Part shown: one piece after another, positions 22,242 to 33,539 of the stretch | How the letters are laid out: every line of letters starts with the position of its first letter | Numbering within the stretch: position 1 is the first letter of the stretch | NCBI GenBank assembly: GCA_036250195.1 | Contig: JAVHZZ010000009.1 | Coordinates: 44,545,824-44,609,823 of the forward strand | From: Mixophyes australis | Taxonomy: Eukaryota; Chordata; Amphibia; Anura; Limnodynastidae | Reading direction: 5' to 3' | DNA: 64,000 nucleotides | Notes under the pieces: generated by a model | Told to the model about the DNA's origin: nothing | Database searches by the model: none | What the model saw: only the letters and a program-made list of their open reading frames with translations | Translations under genes and position numbers: made by a program

Positions 22242-23756
22242 GATAGTTCAAATTGATGACAGTCCAAGCACCACAGCGATGAAATTTGTGTTCATTCTTA
22301 CAATGTAATGATAGAGAATGTAATTCATATCCCTTTTTATGTTTCTAACATGTTCACTCCAACATTCTCTTAACTTACGTCCTCTTTTCCCAATGTACTG
22401 TTTTATATGATTACACTCTACCAAATATATGCAATTCTTAATATTGCACCTGAAAAAGTCCTCGATTTTATAGACTAAACCTGTGGTATTGGATTTCACT
22501 TCCATCCATTTGGTAACCTTAGATTTCATATTTTTGCATGCTACACAAGAGCCGCATCTGAATAAAACTTTTTTTTTTTTTAAATCCTTTGTAGGTTCGG
22601 AAATCACACTTTTTACTAAAAAATTTTAAGCGTAGATGCTCTCCTGTATACAAAACGTGGACATTTTGGTATCACATTCTCCAATTCGGGATCTCTCCTT
22701 AGAATAGGCCAATATTTCCTCAGAACTTTTTTTACATCCTTGTAGTAAATATTATATTTGGTAATGAACGGTACTCCCAAATTCTTCTCTTGGTTGTTGT
22801 TTGCCGCATTTTGGCTAAATTTGGGAAGAAGGAGATATTCCCTCTCCATTCCTTGTACTTTCTCAATGATATGATCCAGATGGTTATCCTTATATCCTTT
22901 CTCAATAAATTGTTTTTTTAAGATTTTGGGCTTGTTCTTTATACACTTCTATCCTACTGCAGTTTCATCTGACTCTCTGAAACTGTCCTACGGGGAAATT
23001 CTCAAGCCACTTCTCATAATGATTACTGTCCATTGGGATAAATTAATTTGAATAGGTGGGTTTATTATAATTTTTGGTAAGTAGTTTCCCCTCTTCCATA
23101 TAAATATACAAGTCCAAAAAATGTACTCTCTGTTTACTTACATTGAAGGTCAACTGAATGTTGTAACCATTAGAATTCAATTTATTGCAGAAACTGGTCA
23201 ATAAAGAATCATCACCTTGCCAAATGAAAATAATATCGTCAATATAACGATACCAGGAAACCAGATTTGCCATTTCCATGGGGTCATTCCAAATGTGGCC
23301 ATCTTCCCACCACCCCATGAACATGTTGGCATAGCTAGGGGCGAATCTGGTTCCCATGGCCATTCCCATCAATTGTAAATAAAAATCCCCAGAATACCAG
23401 AAAAAAATATTCCTTAATATAAAGTGTATTCCCTCCAAAATGAAGTCCTTTTCTCCATCTTCCATCATAGATTGATTTAAAAAAAATTTAACTGCTTCCA
23501 TACCTTGGTCATGATTGATAATGGTATAAAGCGAACTGACATCAGCTGTCACTAACGTATATTCTTCTTTCCATGGTATGTTTTGTAATTTGTTCAGTAT
23601 ATCCATAGTATCTTTTAAATAGGATTTAATTGACTTAATAAAATTTTGGAGATGGTGATCTATATAATGGGATAAGTTTGAGGTGATAGACCAGCAACGA
23701 TAGGTCTGCCTGGTGGGCATAGAGGGTTTTTGTGAATTTTGGGAAGGGTATATAAA
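22242..23756 (-). pseudogene. Penelope-like element 2, 5'-truncated RT plus GIY-YIG
   Basis: Minus strand: RT starting mid-finger (PTRQTYRCWSITSNLSHY), palm VTADVSSLYTIINHDQGM, MAMGTRFAPSYANMFMG and an intact RYIDDIIFIW catalytic box (23043-23720); then a segment with REYLLLPKFSQNAANNNQ (22616-22849); then CGSCVACK, NCIYLVECNHIKQYIGKRG and EHVRNI (22248-22607), a GIY-YIG endonuclease. Two frame breaks separate the three pieces. The same family as PLE 3, it lies head to head with it and shares the terminal-repeat start at the junction (23754-23802). Confidence 0.88.
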
Positions 23757-23802
23757 TCTGCAACATGCAAAAAATAGTAATTTTTTTGCATGTTGCAGAT
23801 TT
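23754..23802. repeat. Perfect 21-bp-arm palindrome at the PLE 2/PLE 3 junction
   Basis: The left arm AAATCTGCAACATGCAAAAAA (21 nt) and its exact complement at 23782-23802 are separated by 7 nt. Each arm is the first 21 nt of the PLE terminal repeat, so the two copies diverge outward from it. Confidence 0.95.
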
Positions 23803-24112
23803 TTATAAGATCATGCTAGATGTACTGTTTCATTTTACAATTTACTACTATGTAATATGACTTGGCGTGTCAATATTTGTACTATTTATAGGCTGTAATA
23901 TGATTCAAGTATTTAATATTATTAGCTATGGTTTAGTCTTATTGACCGAATGTTTAACAAAGGTTTACGTTAAAAAGAACCCTGGATGTCCGATACTGTT
24001 ACCATGGGAACTATATGCAAATTTTGTTCCTTTGTGATTGGAAGAAAGGACTTTAAATACTGTTATGTTTGTTGTTACCCCATTACTTTGATGAAGATTA
24101 CCTTAATTGATT
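23781..24112 (+). repeat. Left terminal repeat (pLTR) of PLE 3
   Basis: Starts TTTTTTTGCATGTTGCAG and matches 29298-29626 over ~320 bp (shared blocks ATGCTAGATGTACTGTTTC, TGACCGAATGTTTAAC, GTGATTGGAAGAAAGGAC). PLEs carry such direct repeats. Its end keeps TTGATGAAGATTACCTTAATTGA of a hammerhead-like stem II but lacks the GAAAC box. Confidence 0.85.
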
Positions 24113-24439
24113 ATGTATGAACATCTGTGGAGGAGATCATGAGAATTCCATAGGAACTTCGGCTGCATAGACTTCCTGGACTCTTGGACTTGTTATGAAT
24201 CAAGTTTGAACCATTTTACTTATTGTTGCATCAGGACTTATTTTTTTGTTATTTCTTTCATTTATTTTATCAAGTTGTAAGCACCAATATTTTCCATATT
24301 ATTTCTTATATACGGGTTTTATCACATTTTGGTGGATTGTGTATTGGTTAATAGTGGGCTGCTTCAACTGGTCCATGCAGGTATACCAAATTTTTGTTTC
24401 TTTGACAATGGATTTGTAATCTATTTTTGGTGTCATCTG

Positions 24440-25403
24440 CAGCAGACATCATGTTTAGATATAGAGATAATCAGAAATTACAGTTAGAATATCTGTTTGA
24501 TAAATATGGATTATTTTGATTTAGATGGGATCATGGGTCGGTTAGAAATGAAATTAATAAAAGAAAGTAAGATTTGGTGGGAGATTGCCACTTTGGAGAA
24601 ATACTTTACTAATGGTATGATTCCTAGAGGTCTGAAATTGTTGAAAGTACCCTCATTAAAGTCAAGTCAAAGGAATTTGTAGAAAAATGGTATAGGATTT
24701 TAGAGAGCTGTTCCTTCTCCCTAATGGAATTGATTGTGAATGAAAGAAAAAAGATTTATCTGCAATAACTCAGGAAATTGAGGTTTCAAAATCATTAACT
24801 TCTCCTTTTTCTGAGTTGGAAGATTATAAACAATTAGAGGAGTTGGTGGTTATGAAATTGAAAAAACAAGAAAAAACGATAAAAAAGAAAAAGCAGGAAA
24901 AATGTTTTAGAGACAAAGAAGATCTTCACATTAATATTGAATCCAGAACCCCTATAAAATGAAGAGAAAAGTGTAAGGAGGAAAGAGCTGCTAATAAAAG
25001 TAAACAGGAGATAAGATATGAATCCAATCGTGACTCATATCCAAAAATTAAAACTCACTACAATTATAATCAAGAGGATGATAAATAGTATGTCAATAGA
25101 TGGAACAGAAGAAAATGGAACTCTTATAACAGAAATACCCAGCTTAAATATGACAGGCGATATAAGGAAAATAATTGGAGGGGAGGAAGAAAATCATACA
25201 ACTCATATGAGAGAAGATGGGAAAGAGGTCAGTTGAATTAAGGAGATATTACCCCGAAAAGACATTTCATCATTGGGAGAGATAGACACAGAGGTAGGAA
25301 TCAACAGGATTTATTTTTAGGAACATTCGATTAATAAAGAAAAATATTAAATGCCAAAGGAAAAGAAGAAAAAGGACGAGGATTAAAAAAAGTTATAGAA
25401 AAG
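24440..25403 (+). pseudogene. PLE 3 N-terminal region
   Basis: From about 24450 the plus strand encodes MFRYRDNQKL..., then a Lys-rich stretch (KLKKQEKTIKKKKQEK, about 24850-24900) and an Asn/Tyr/Arg-rich segment (about 25020-25320) typical of the basic leader ahead of PLE RTs. There are several stops. The frame is cut at 25403 by an LTR and resumes at 26630. Confidence 0.65.
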
Positions 25404-26629
25404 TGTCACGGCTATGAATAATTATGGATCCCCAGCCTCTACTTAGATGGTGATAGTAGAGGGTGGTGGAGACAGGACACAGTGGAATTGAAGTTCTTAA
25501 CTTGAGAGCATCACAGGGAACAATAACACAAACGATGGTAGTAGTGTTGCAACTTGATATATTGATAGAAGATACAACAGCATTAATAATAAAATACAAT
25601 CATAATCACAGATGTACTTCAGTTGGTAACCAATGGCAACAGCATGCGGAATAGACAATATAACAGTTCAACGCTAGATGGTAATTAGAACACTTGGATC
25701 CCACACGAAACACACACAGCAGATGAAGGTGAACCACTGACACAGCTAGAAGTCCAATGAGAATAGTATGTAGACTTGGCTGATCGAAACGTATATTATG
25801 ATTCACTTAGCAGGTGGTTATAGGTATCACAATAGTTCATATAGCGGAACAGAGAACGTTATATGCTATCCAGAAACTTGGGTATAACTGGTAACATGCA
25901 GGAAAGTGTTGCCTAGAAGTACAGCGTGATAACGAAATCCAAACTGAGCGTAGAACTACAGGTCACAGAAGATCCGGTTAACAGGTAAGCGAGAGTTCAT
26001 CACAATTAGACGACAGCTGGTAATGCACACAACTTGAATTGAAGTAGAGGCTCCCGGCTTAGCAGTATATTCATATTAACAGTCCAGCAATAATAATCAG
26101 CAGAATAATAATAGCCGTGCCAGACATAGGACCACAGATAACAAGAGAACTTGATTGTAGTTCAACATAGCATACCGCAACATAGACAGCCGAGTAGAAT
26201 AGTACTTAAGCCAATCAACATGAGCGCAGGTGTAGCAGACAACTCACAAATAGTTCTGTGTGCAGATGAATGACAACACGTAACTTCAGCTTGTAGATGA
26301 ACCACGAACTGGCATACAGCAGAGCCGATGGAGAGCAATGATGACAGGTAACTTCGGCAACCGATAGTATCCAGAAGATAGGCTAAAGATCAGATATGCA
26401 GCCAGAACCCACAGCAGTGTGAGTAACACGAAGATCAGGCAATGAGTCCATGATTACGGGAGCTTGAAATAGTCCTCTAGGACCAATAGGCTTCAGAAGG
26501 AGGTCCCAATCAACATAACGAGAAACACCTATGGACAGGTAGAGACTCTGAAGCGAAAGCAAGCACCAACATAGTTCTTAAAGGGCAAGTCACAACGCCA
26601 GCACCTAGCTATGGGACCAGCGTGTGACA
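25404..26629. mobile_element. Solo LTR in PLE 3
   Basis: Starts TGTCACGG and ends GTGTGACA, with flanking AAAG at 25400-25403 and 26630-26633 as a 4-bp target duplication. It is 1226 bp with no coding content. Reading the PLE frame straight across with one AAAG copy keeps Lys-Asp-Phe-Asn-Lys-Asn in frame, which supports the boundaries. The minus orientation shows GGACTATTTCAAG near 26470 as a possible promoter region; orientation is not settled. Confidence 0.8.
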
Positions 26630-28021
26630 AAAGACTTCAATAAAAACAAGAGAGAAATATCTAAGAATATTTGTGATTCATCTTCAAAAGAAGGAGCAAG
26701 AATTTATTACCTCAGTAAACATCCTTTGTCTAAAGATGAAGAACATGTCTTAAAAAGGGTCTTAAATTTGCTCCATCAAGTAAACCTGACAGTTTCGACA
26801 TGTTTGTGTTTCTCCATAAATTTGTGAGGAAATTAACCTTTAAAAAGTTCTATAAAAGGAATGTTAAAGATATAACATCGGGAAATGGAGATAATATATT
26901 CAAACTGAAATCCACCTTTTTTCCTACCTGTAAGGGTCCCATCGTAGAAACCTTTGAGAAGTTAGTAAAAGATTATCTGAAAAAGAATAAATTGAGGAAG
27001 AATAAACAAGGGCTAAACATGAATAAAAAGAAACGGGAAGTTTTGAAAAATCTAAGAGAGAATAAGTATATCGTTATCAAGCCAGCGGACATTGGGGGTA
27101 GTCTGGTGATGCAAGATAAGGATACATATCATGAAGAGATTATGAGACAATTGAAACATAATAATATATATAAAATCTTAAAAGGAGATCCATCAAAAGA
27201 GGTATTGGATAAACTTAACATTATACTAGATCAATATATGGAAAGAAGAATCAGCTGAAAAGAAATAAAGGAGTATATAGTTGTCTCAAATCCTTCAATT
27301 ACAGTATTATATACCCTTCCCAAAATTCACAAAAACCCTCTATTCCCACCAGGCAGACCTATCGTTGCCGGTTCAGAATCTATCACCTCAAACTTATCCC
27401 ATTATTTAGATCACCATCTCCAAATTTTTATTAAATCAATTAAATCCTGTTTAAAATATACTATGGATATACTGAACAATTTACAAAACATACCAAGGAA
27501 AGAAGTATATATGTTTGTGACAGCTGATGTCAGTTCGCTTTATACTATTATCAATCCTGACCAAGGTATGGAAGCAGTTAAATATTTTTTAAATCAATCT
27601 ATGATGGAAGAAGGAGAAAAGGACTTCATTTTGGAGGGAATACACTTTATAATAAGGAATAATTTTCTGGTATTCTGGGGATTTTTATTTACAATTGATG
27701 GGAATGGCCATGGGAACCAGATTCGCCCCCAGCTATACCAACATGTTCATGAGGTGGTGGGAAGATGTCTACATTTTGAATTACCCCATGGAAAGGGCGA
27801 ATCTGGTTTCCTGGTATCGTTATATTGACAATATATTCTTTATTTGGCAAGGTGATGATTTCTCATTGACCAATTTCTTCAATAAATTGAATTCTAATGG
27901 TTACAACATTCAGTTGACCTTCGATGTAAGTAAACAGAAAGTACATATTTTGGACTTGTATATTTATATGGAAGAGGGGAAACTACTTACCAAAAATTAT
28001 AATAAACCCACCTATTCAAAT
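26630..28021 (+). pseudogene. PLE 3 reverse transcriptase
   Basis: Plus-strand frames give FNKNKREISKN, an N-terminal region with KKREVLKNLRENKYIVIKPADIGG (27020-27110), the PKIHKNPLFPPGRPIV finger (about 27315), FVTADVSSLYTIINPDQGM (about 27510), MAMGTRFAPSYTNMFM (about 27700) and RYIDNIFFIW (about 27815). The catalytic box is mutated from YIDD to YIDN. Stops at 27256 and a frameshift near 27690 confirm decay. The family matches PLE 2, which keeps YIDD. Confidence 0.9.
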
Positions 28022-28780
28022 TAATTTATCCCAATGGACAGTAATCATTATGAGAGGTGGCTTGAGAATATCCCTGTAGGGCAGTTTCAGAGAGTCAGAC
28101 GAAACTGCACTAGGGTAGAAATGTATAAAGAAGAAGCCCAAAATCTTAAAAAACAATTTATTGAGAAAGGATATAAGGATAACTATCTGGATCATATCAT
28201 TGAGAAAGTACAAGGAATGAAGAGGGAATATCTCCTTCTTCCCAAATTTAGCCAAAATGCGGAAAACAACAACCAATAGAAGAATTTTGGAGTACCGTTC
28301 ATTACCAAATATAATATTTACTACAAGGATGTAGAAAAAGTTCTGAGGAAATATTGGCCTATTCTAAGAAGAGATCCCGAATTGGAGGATGTGATACCAA
28401 AATGTCCACTTTTTAGATACAGGAGAGCATCTACGCTTAAAGATATTTTAGTAAAAAGTGTAATTTCCAAACCTACAAACGATTTAAATAAAAGAAAAGT
28501 TTTCTTCAGATGCTGCTCTTGTGTAGTGTGCAAAAATGTGAAATCTAAGGTTACCAAATGGGTGCAAGTGAAATCCAATACCACAGGTTTAGTCTATAAA
28601 ATAAAATGTGATATTTCATCTATAAAATAGTTCTGTGGATTAAAAAAGGTTTGCGGTGATTGGAGAAAGAAGGATTCAAATATGGAATTGGCCAAAGCAG
28701 AAATGACATTGATATATTCAATGGATTCCCTAGCACCAAATGGTCTCAACTCAGATTTTGAGATAAAGTGGTTTTTATAA
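28022..28780 (+). pseudogene. PLE 3 C-terminal part, endonuclease core deleted
   Basis: Encodes QFQRVRRNCTRVEMYKEEA, REYLLLPKFSQNAENNNQ, RRASTLKDILVKS and CSCVVCKNVKSK, and then after LVYKIKCD jumps to KKDSNMELAKAEM and DSLAPNGLNSDFE, the extreme C-terminal tail of PLE ORFs. The IYLVEC...YIGKRG core present in PLE 2 is absent, so an internal deletion removed the GIY-YIG catalytic region. Confidence 0.8.
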
Positions 28781-29297
28781 TTCATTTATTCCTCATATTA
28801 AGAATAGGTCCCATTTGATGAATTTTGATCTATAATAAAAGGGTTTGTTGTTCTAGGAGAAGATTTTTTTTAACTATTGAATATACAGATTCCTCGATAT
28901 GTCTTCCATCTAATTTTGTTGTATTCTTCCATGACCAATCTTTTATTCTGTTTTTCCTCTATTATCGCTGATACCCTTTCACATTTTTAGATATAGGAGG
29001 AGATATGAAGGGTTAATGTGTAAAAATAGGAGATTTCCTGTATTAAAACTGTGGTGGTTTACAGATACATATCCCAGATTTTGTTTATATGTATTTTTCC
29101 TCTTGCTGGTTTTAGACATCCCTATACAATAGATTGTCGGTAGAGATATAAATAGTGGAGGATATTATTACTGTATAGAATATAGTTTAATTTTGTTGTG
29201 AGTGTATTCCATTTTTTATCATTTGTCCATTTGAGGATCTATTGATTTATTATTTGATTTATATTTGCTCATGTTTTTACAATAGAAGTTTATTGTT
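28781..29297. other. PLE 3 3' non-coding region
   Basis: AT-rich sequence between the end of the PLE 3 frame and its right terminal repeat. No coding content. Confidence 0.5.
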
Positions 29298-29850
29298 GTT
29301 TTTTTGCATGTTGCAGCTATTTATAAAATAATGCTAGATGTACTGTTTCATTTTACAACCTGCTACTATGTAATATGACTTGGTGTGTCAATATTTGTAC
29401 TATTTGTAGGATGTAATATGATCCAAGTCTTCAAGATAATTAGTTATGGTTTAGTCTTATTGACCGAATGTTTAACATAGGTCTAGGTTAAAAAGAACTC
29501 TGGATGTCCGATTACATCACCATGGGAACTATATGCAAATTTTGTTCCCTTGTGATTGGAAGAAAGGACTTTAAATACTGTTATGTTTGTTGTAACCCCA
29601 TTGTCTTGATAAAGATTACCTTAATTGAAACGCGTCGGCTAGCGGCGGGTACTAAAAGGTGAACACACGCCAGATGGTTTAAACCTGCTTCAACTCCTGG
29701 GAGTCTGTGGATTAAACAAGCCGGCTACCTGATCTTTTGGACTTGATATCTGTTTTTTCTACATGCTCATATCCATCTGGAATGGGGTAAGGGACCAACT
29801 TTACCAGCGGTGTTCGTTTCTTTCTGTGTATAACCCGATTTTTATGCATT
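29298..29850 (+). repeat. Right terminal repeat (pLTR) and 3' end of PLE 3
   Basis: 29298-29626 matches the left repeat at 23781-24112. It continues into GAAACGCGTCGGCTAGCGGC (29627-29646), absent from the left copy, and on to about 29850, where the Harbinger element starts. Confidence 0.8.
29600..29645 (+). ncRNA. Decayed hammerhead ribozyme-like motif of PLE 3
   Basis: TTGATAA (29606-29612), a 5-bp stem II (GATTA-CCT-TAATT, 29614-29626), GAAAC (29627-29631), GC and GTC (29634-29636) give the PLE-type hammerhead layout with minimal stem III. The conserved GATGA has become GATAA, so catalysis is unlikely in this copy. Confidence 0.5.
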
Positions 29851-30789
29851 CTATGGGCTAGATTTACTAACAGACGTGTTGCTCAAGCCGCCGATTTTCG
29901 GCTAGTTTGTCGGCGGTTTAGCCATCGCCGGATTTACTAAAGGCAAAACCGCTGTCCACACGGCCAGAAATTACTTTTTCCGAAACCACTACTTTACAAA
30001 CCGTTATCACGATTTGAACAATGTTTAACATACAAACAGCCGGATTTACTATGGAGGGGTTGGTCAAACTGTCAGAAAAGCGCCATTCAAACGACCAAAA
30101 TAAAAGAGCTGGTTGTGAGCGGCGAGATTGCTCCAACAGCAAGCGGTTTGAGCTATTTTGCCAGTGTGAACATAAATATTTTTTTTTCATTTTGCAAATT
30201 TGTGTTTTTTTGTTTTTTTTTAAAAGGTGTAATGTGTAAAAATAACCCATATTTCTTTGTTTTTTCTGAGCAAAGGGTAGTGAGTTCTGCTCATGTGCAA
30301 TTTTTAATAATCAGTGTCAGACAGGTGGCAATGCGTAATTACCAATAGTGCAAATTTTTTTTACATTCAGTATAATACTGTTTTACAGGCAGGACAGACA
30401 GATTTTTGGTGTTTAAGTTAAACAACATTTATTGTGGTACAGAAGTTCAAGTATAGTTGAATTTCGCATTCCCCACAATGTACACACTCGATGTGTGCAG
30501 GGTACACGTAACAGAAGTGTAACAGACTGTAAATAGTGCAACATTTTTCTGAACTCAAAAAATATGAAGATTTACAAAATATAAACAAATTATTTTACAG
30601 GTTGTTGGTTACAACCACACATATTAGCCTATCTGCGCCTTTTGGCAGGTACATCAGAGGTTCGGGTGACACTCTCTCCTCTTCCTCGGCCCCCCTTGTG
30701 CGAGCACCTCTCCTTGGCGGAGTTCTTTGCACAGAGCGTCCTGGTGTACTAGCCAAACTGGTTTCAGTAGAGGACACTGGCAAAGGTAA

Positions 30790-31262
30790 CTATACCGTTA
30801 TGTCCTGGTGAATTTGGGCAGCCATACGATTCACGTTGGCATTGACCTCCCTTACTGTGGTGTGTAAGGCCTCCGCACCACCAGTCATTTGAATCATGCT
30901 GACATTGGATTGCTCAATAGCTGCAGCTATGCGATTTAATGTAGAAGGAATGAGGTTAGTATTGTGGTAGGAACGCCTCAAATGTCCAACAATATGAGAC
31001 ATATGTCTCGTTTGAGTGTCCATAAACTGAGACTGCAGGACCTGGAAATTAGCAATGGATTGGGCCATTTCTCGCTCTGTATCCAGCTGAGGAGGTGCAG
31101 CTTGTTGCTCCAATGACTGTTCCGCAGGGCCAGTTGCTTGTTCCTGGCCCATAGACACGGGGACATCTACCATCTCTAAAGTGATGACTGTGTCTTCCTG
31201 TGTGCCGTCAGGAGGTGACATCTGCCCAGACTGGCGCTGGCCTTGCAGAGATGCTGAGGTTC
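30790..31262 (-). CDS. Harbinger Myb-like protein, exon 3
   Basis: Minus-strand exon preceded by acceptor TTTCACCACAG (31263-31273). It reads GTSASLQGQRQSGQMSPPDG and continues open to the stop at 30790. It is Gln-rich with a probable coiled coil (AQSIANFQVLQSQFMDTQ, RIAAAIEQSNVSMIQM, REVNANVNRMAAQIH), typical of the C-terminal part of Myb/SANT-like proteins of Harbinger elements. The first codon is completed by 1 nt of exon 2. The ATG at 31221 is internal. Confidence 0.65.
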
Positions 31263-31703
31263 CTGTGGTGAAATAACCATGGTAAGTATATAGGAGGAAC
31301 TAACATGTTTCTAAATTGCATTCTGGACACTGAACAAAAAAAATAACCTTTTACAACTACAGAATATTTAACAATATCTACCTTCCTGATAGTTGTCCTA
31401 TGCAACCTGCTTAAGGATGCTACCCATCTGTTTTTGGAATAAAATCTCATTTAGCCTATGTGTTAGAGTGATGGGATATAAATGCAAATTATTTTTAATG
31501 CAAACTTTGATGGTGCTGGTAGCAAAATGTAGCAAGACAGTGATTTGGGGTAAGCTATTACTATTTTAATTTTCCCTCTGTGTAGTACATGAAGCTGTTT
31601 TTGCAAACCGTATATAAAACAAGCAATATAACATTTACACCAACACTTTGATAAAAAAAAAATACGAACAACATTTTTTCTCCCCCAAACAGGCTACACG
31701 TAC

Positions 31704-31772
31704 CTGCTTGTTCTTCAGGTGCAGAATCCCTGACAGAAGGTGGAGGAGTAGACTTTGGACTCTTAGTGGAGT
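31704..31772 (-). CDS. Harbinger Myb-like protein, exon 2
   Basis: Minus-strand 69-bp exon between an acceptor ending CCTGTAAG and a donor GTACGTG (31703 downwards). It reads STKSPKSTPPPSVRDSAPEE with one spare nucleotide. The phase matches exon 1 (1 nt carried over) and exon 3. The Ser/Pro-rich linker is consistent with the hinge of such proteins. The acceptor's pyrimidine tract is interrupted, so the exact 5' edge is less certain. Confidence 0.5.
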
Positions 31773-31836
31773 CTTACAGGCGATTCTGGATATGTTAGAA
31801 AAAGCAGACACTGTATTAGCAGTGACAATCATTTAA

Positions 31837-32017
31837 ACACATACTTGCCAACAGACTGGAGGGCGGGAGGGGGCGGGGCCAAAATGATGCTATTGGCCTC
31901 GCCCCGACCCCTCCCGCCCTCCAAAATGGCGTGAATCACAGAGAATCGCATCAAATGACGCGATTCTCGGTGAAACCTGGGATGCGGGAGAAATGCCAGG
32001 AGAGTTGGCAAGTATGT
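31837..32017. mobile_element. piggyBac-type MITE in the Myb-gene intron
   Basis: TTAA at 31833-31836 and 32018-32021 brackets ends that are inverted copies (ACATACTTGCCAAC and GTTGGCAAGTATGT). The inside is a GC-rich palindromic stretch (GGGCGGGAGGGGGCGGGG with its complement, 31862-31920). A further partial end and TTAA follow at 32022-32049. TTAA target sites are the signature of piggyBac transposons. Confidence 0.8.
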
Positions 32018-32158
32018 TTAAATCCGGGAGAGTTGGCAAGTATGTTTAAACATGTATACAGTGTACTTTGATAATGTGCTTTTCAAATACATTTGAAAAT
32101 GTTAAAAAATGCATGTGTACTTGCAAAACTGTTATAGTAAAAATTGCAAACAACTCAC

Positions 32159-32490
32159 CAGCTGGTTGTCGAAAAGAAGGTGCATCCGTGTCCTGGACAT
32201 TAACACCCTCTACAATTTCACGGAGCAGTATCAGCCACAGCTCCTCCTCATACGTGGTATATTCCACACAAAGTGCTGGTCCACCACCTGTTCCTCTTGC
32301 TGCCTTCCTTTCCTCAGCCATTTTTTCATTGAGTCTCCGCTTTATGTCAGAAAAGCGTTTACGGCCTGGCATATGTTTGCCCACAATTGGTGGCGCCGCC
32401 TTAGCGGAGTACGGGCTGCAAGATTTCCTAAAATAATCTCATAACGGGGAACAATATTGTGCACTAACACACAATTCAGAAATTAAATAA
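32159..32490 (-). pseudogene. Harbinger Myb-like protein, exon 1 (SANT domain, frameshifted)
   Basis: On the minus strand one frame gives VLVHNIVPRYEIILGNLAA, RTPLRRRHQLWANICQAVNA (32357-32480), a Myb/SANT DNA-binding helix set. It is followed in another frame by RKRFSDIKRRLNEKMAEERK, ARGTGGGP and YTTYEEELWLILLREIVEG (32159-32368), the standard continuation. A small deletion near 32365 causes the frameshift. A donor GTGAGTTG (32151-32158) follows PSFRQPAG. In intact elements this protein assists transposase nuclear import and DNA binding. Confidence 0.7.
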
Positions 32491-32978
32491 TAAAATAAAG
32501 CCACAACACTGTAAAAAAACACAGGACTACTCACACTCCAATCAGAAATCACAGCACAACAACCCTCCAAAACACATCACTCACAATACTAATACCTCCA
32601 AGCTCCTTTCTCTATACACCTCAAAACCCTATCAAAGATAATGTGGAAACCCTGTGATTTATATAGTGCTTGGGATGTCAAATCTCCTGACACAGAAAGT
32701 AGCCAATAGTAACACTGTATGATAATGATGAATTTTTCCAAAAACCCGCCATAACACGAAACCGCCGTGTTTTAAAGCAAAAGCGCCATGTTTCTTTCAA
32801 AGCCGCCAGCGGCTTGGAGGCTTACATACCGCCGTTACATCGACGGCGGATTCATCTTGAAGCTTAAAATCGCCCGTTAGTTAATCCGGCTGTTTGACCT
32901 GCAAAACCGCCGGAAAAATGCGGCAATGCATGGCAGATCAAACACACCGCCAAACACGCCCGTTAGTAAATCTAACCG

Positions 32979-33420
32979 TAGATGTTAAGAACATCCTGAT
33001 AAATATTTAAGTATTTTATTGGGAAAAATATGGGGGAACAAAAAACTTCTTTTCCTTTTAATATTTTTCTTTAATAACTTTATTATCAACAGGTGACAAT
33101 AATTGAATACTTTTTTTCTGTGCGTTCTTTTGGGATTTTAGTTCAGTGTCTCTGGGTATGTGATGGTAAGGTCCTTGGCAGCATCTCTTAATACATCATG
33201 CGGTCCTTCTGCGATTTAACACTGATAACAGCCCATGTCTCCTGACTTGGGATGTCAGCTCACACAAAGCACTGTCACTAAAGGCACACCGTACTAATGG
33301 AGCTTAGATTACTGCTTAGCAGCCCTAGCACATGAGTACCTCAAACTGTGCTGACAAGCGCCTCTCCCAGTTGCATCACATGTTCTTCTCTCTAGAGCTT
33401 ATTTACTACCTTACATTAAC
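32979..33420. other. No gene recognised
   Basis: Flank of the Harbinger element. No coding or repeat content recognised. Confidence 0.45.
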
Positions 33421-33539
33421 TTAACTTCTTCCTTTTATGTTTAACAAACCACCCTATCTAAAATTAATAGTCCCCACTATTAAATTAAGTTGCCCCACCA
33501 TCACCCCACAAACAAAAGAGCACCCATTAATTAGCCACC

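Larger units (their letters stand above)
29855..32978 (-). mobile_element. Harbinger-type element carrying only the Myb-like gene
   Basis: The ends are inverted: GGGCTAGATTTACTAAC at left and, on the minus strand, CGGTTAGATTTACTAACG at right, continuing with related GGCGGTTT blocks. Inside, only a Myb/SANT-like gene is seen on the minus strand and no DDE transposase. PIF/Harbinger elements normally encode both, so this copy is non-autonomous. No unambiguous 3-bp target duplication could be read. Confidence 0.65.
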
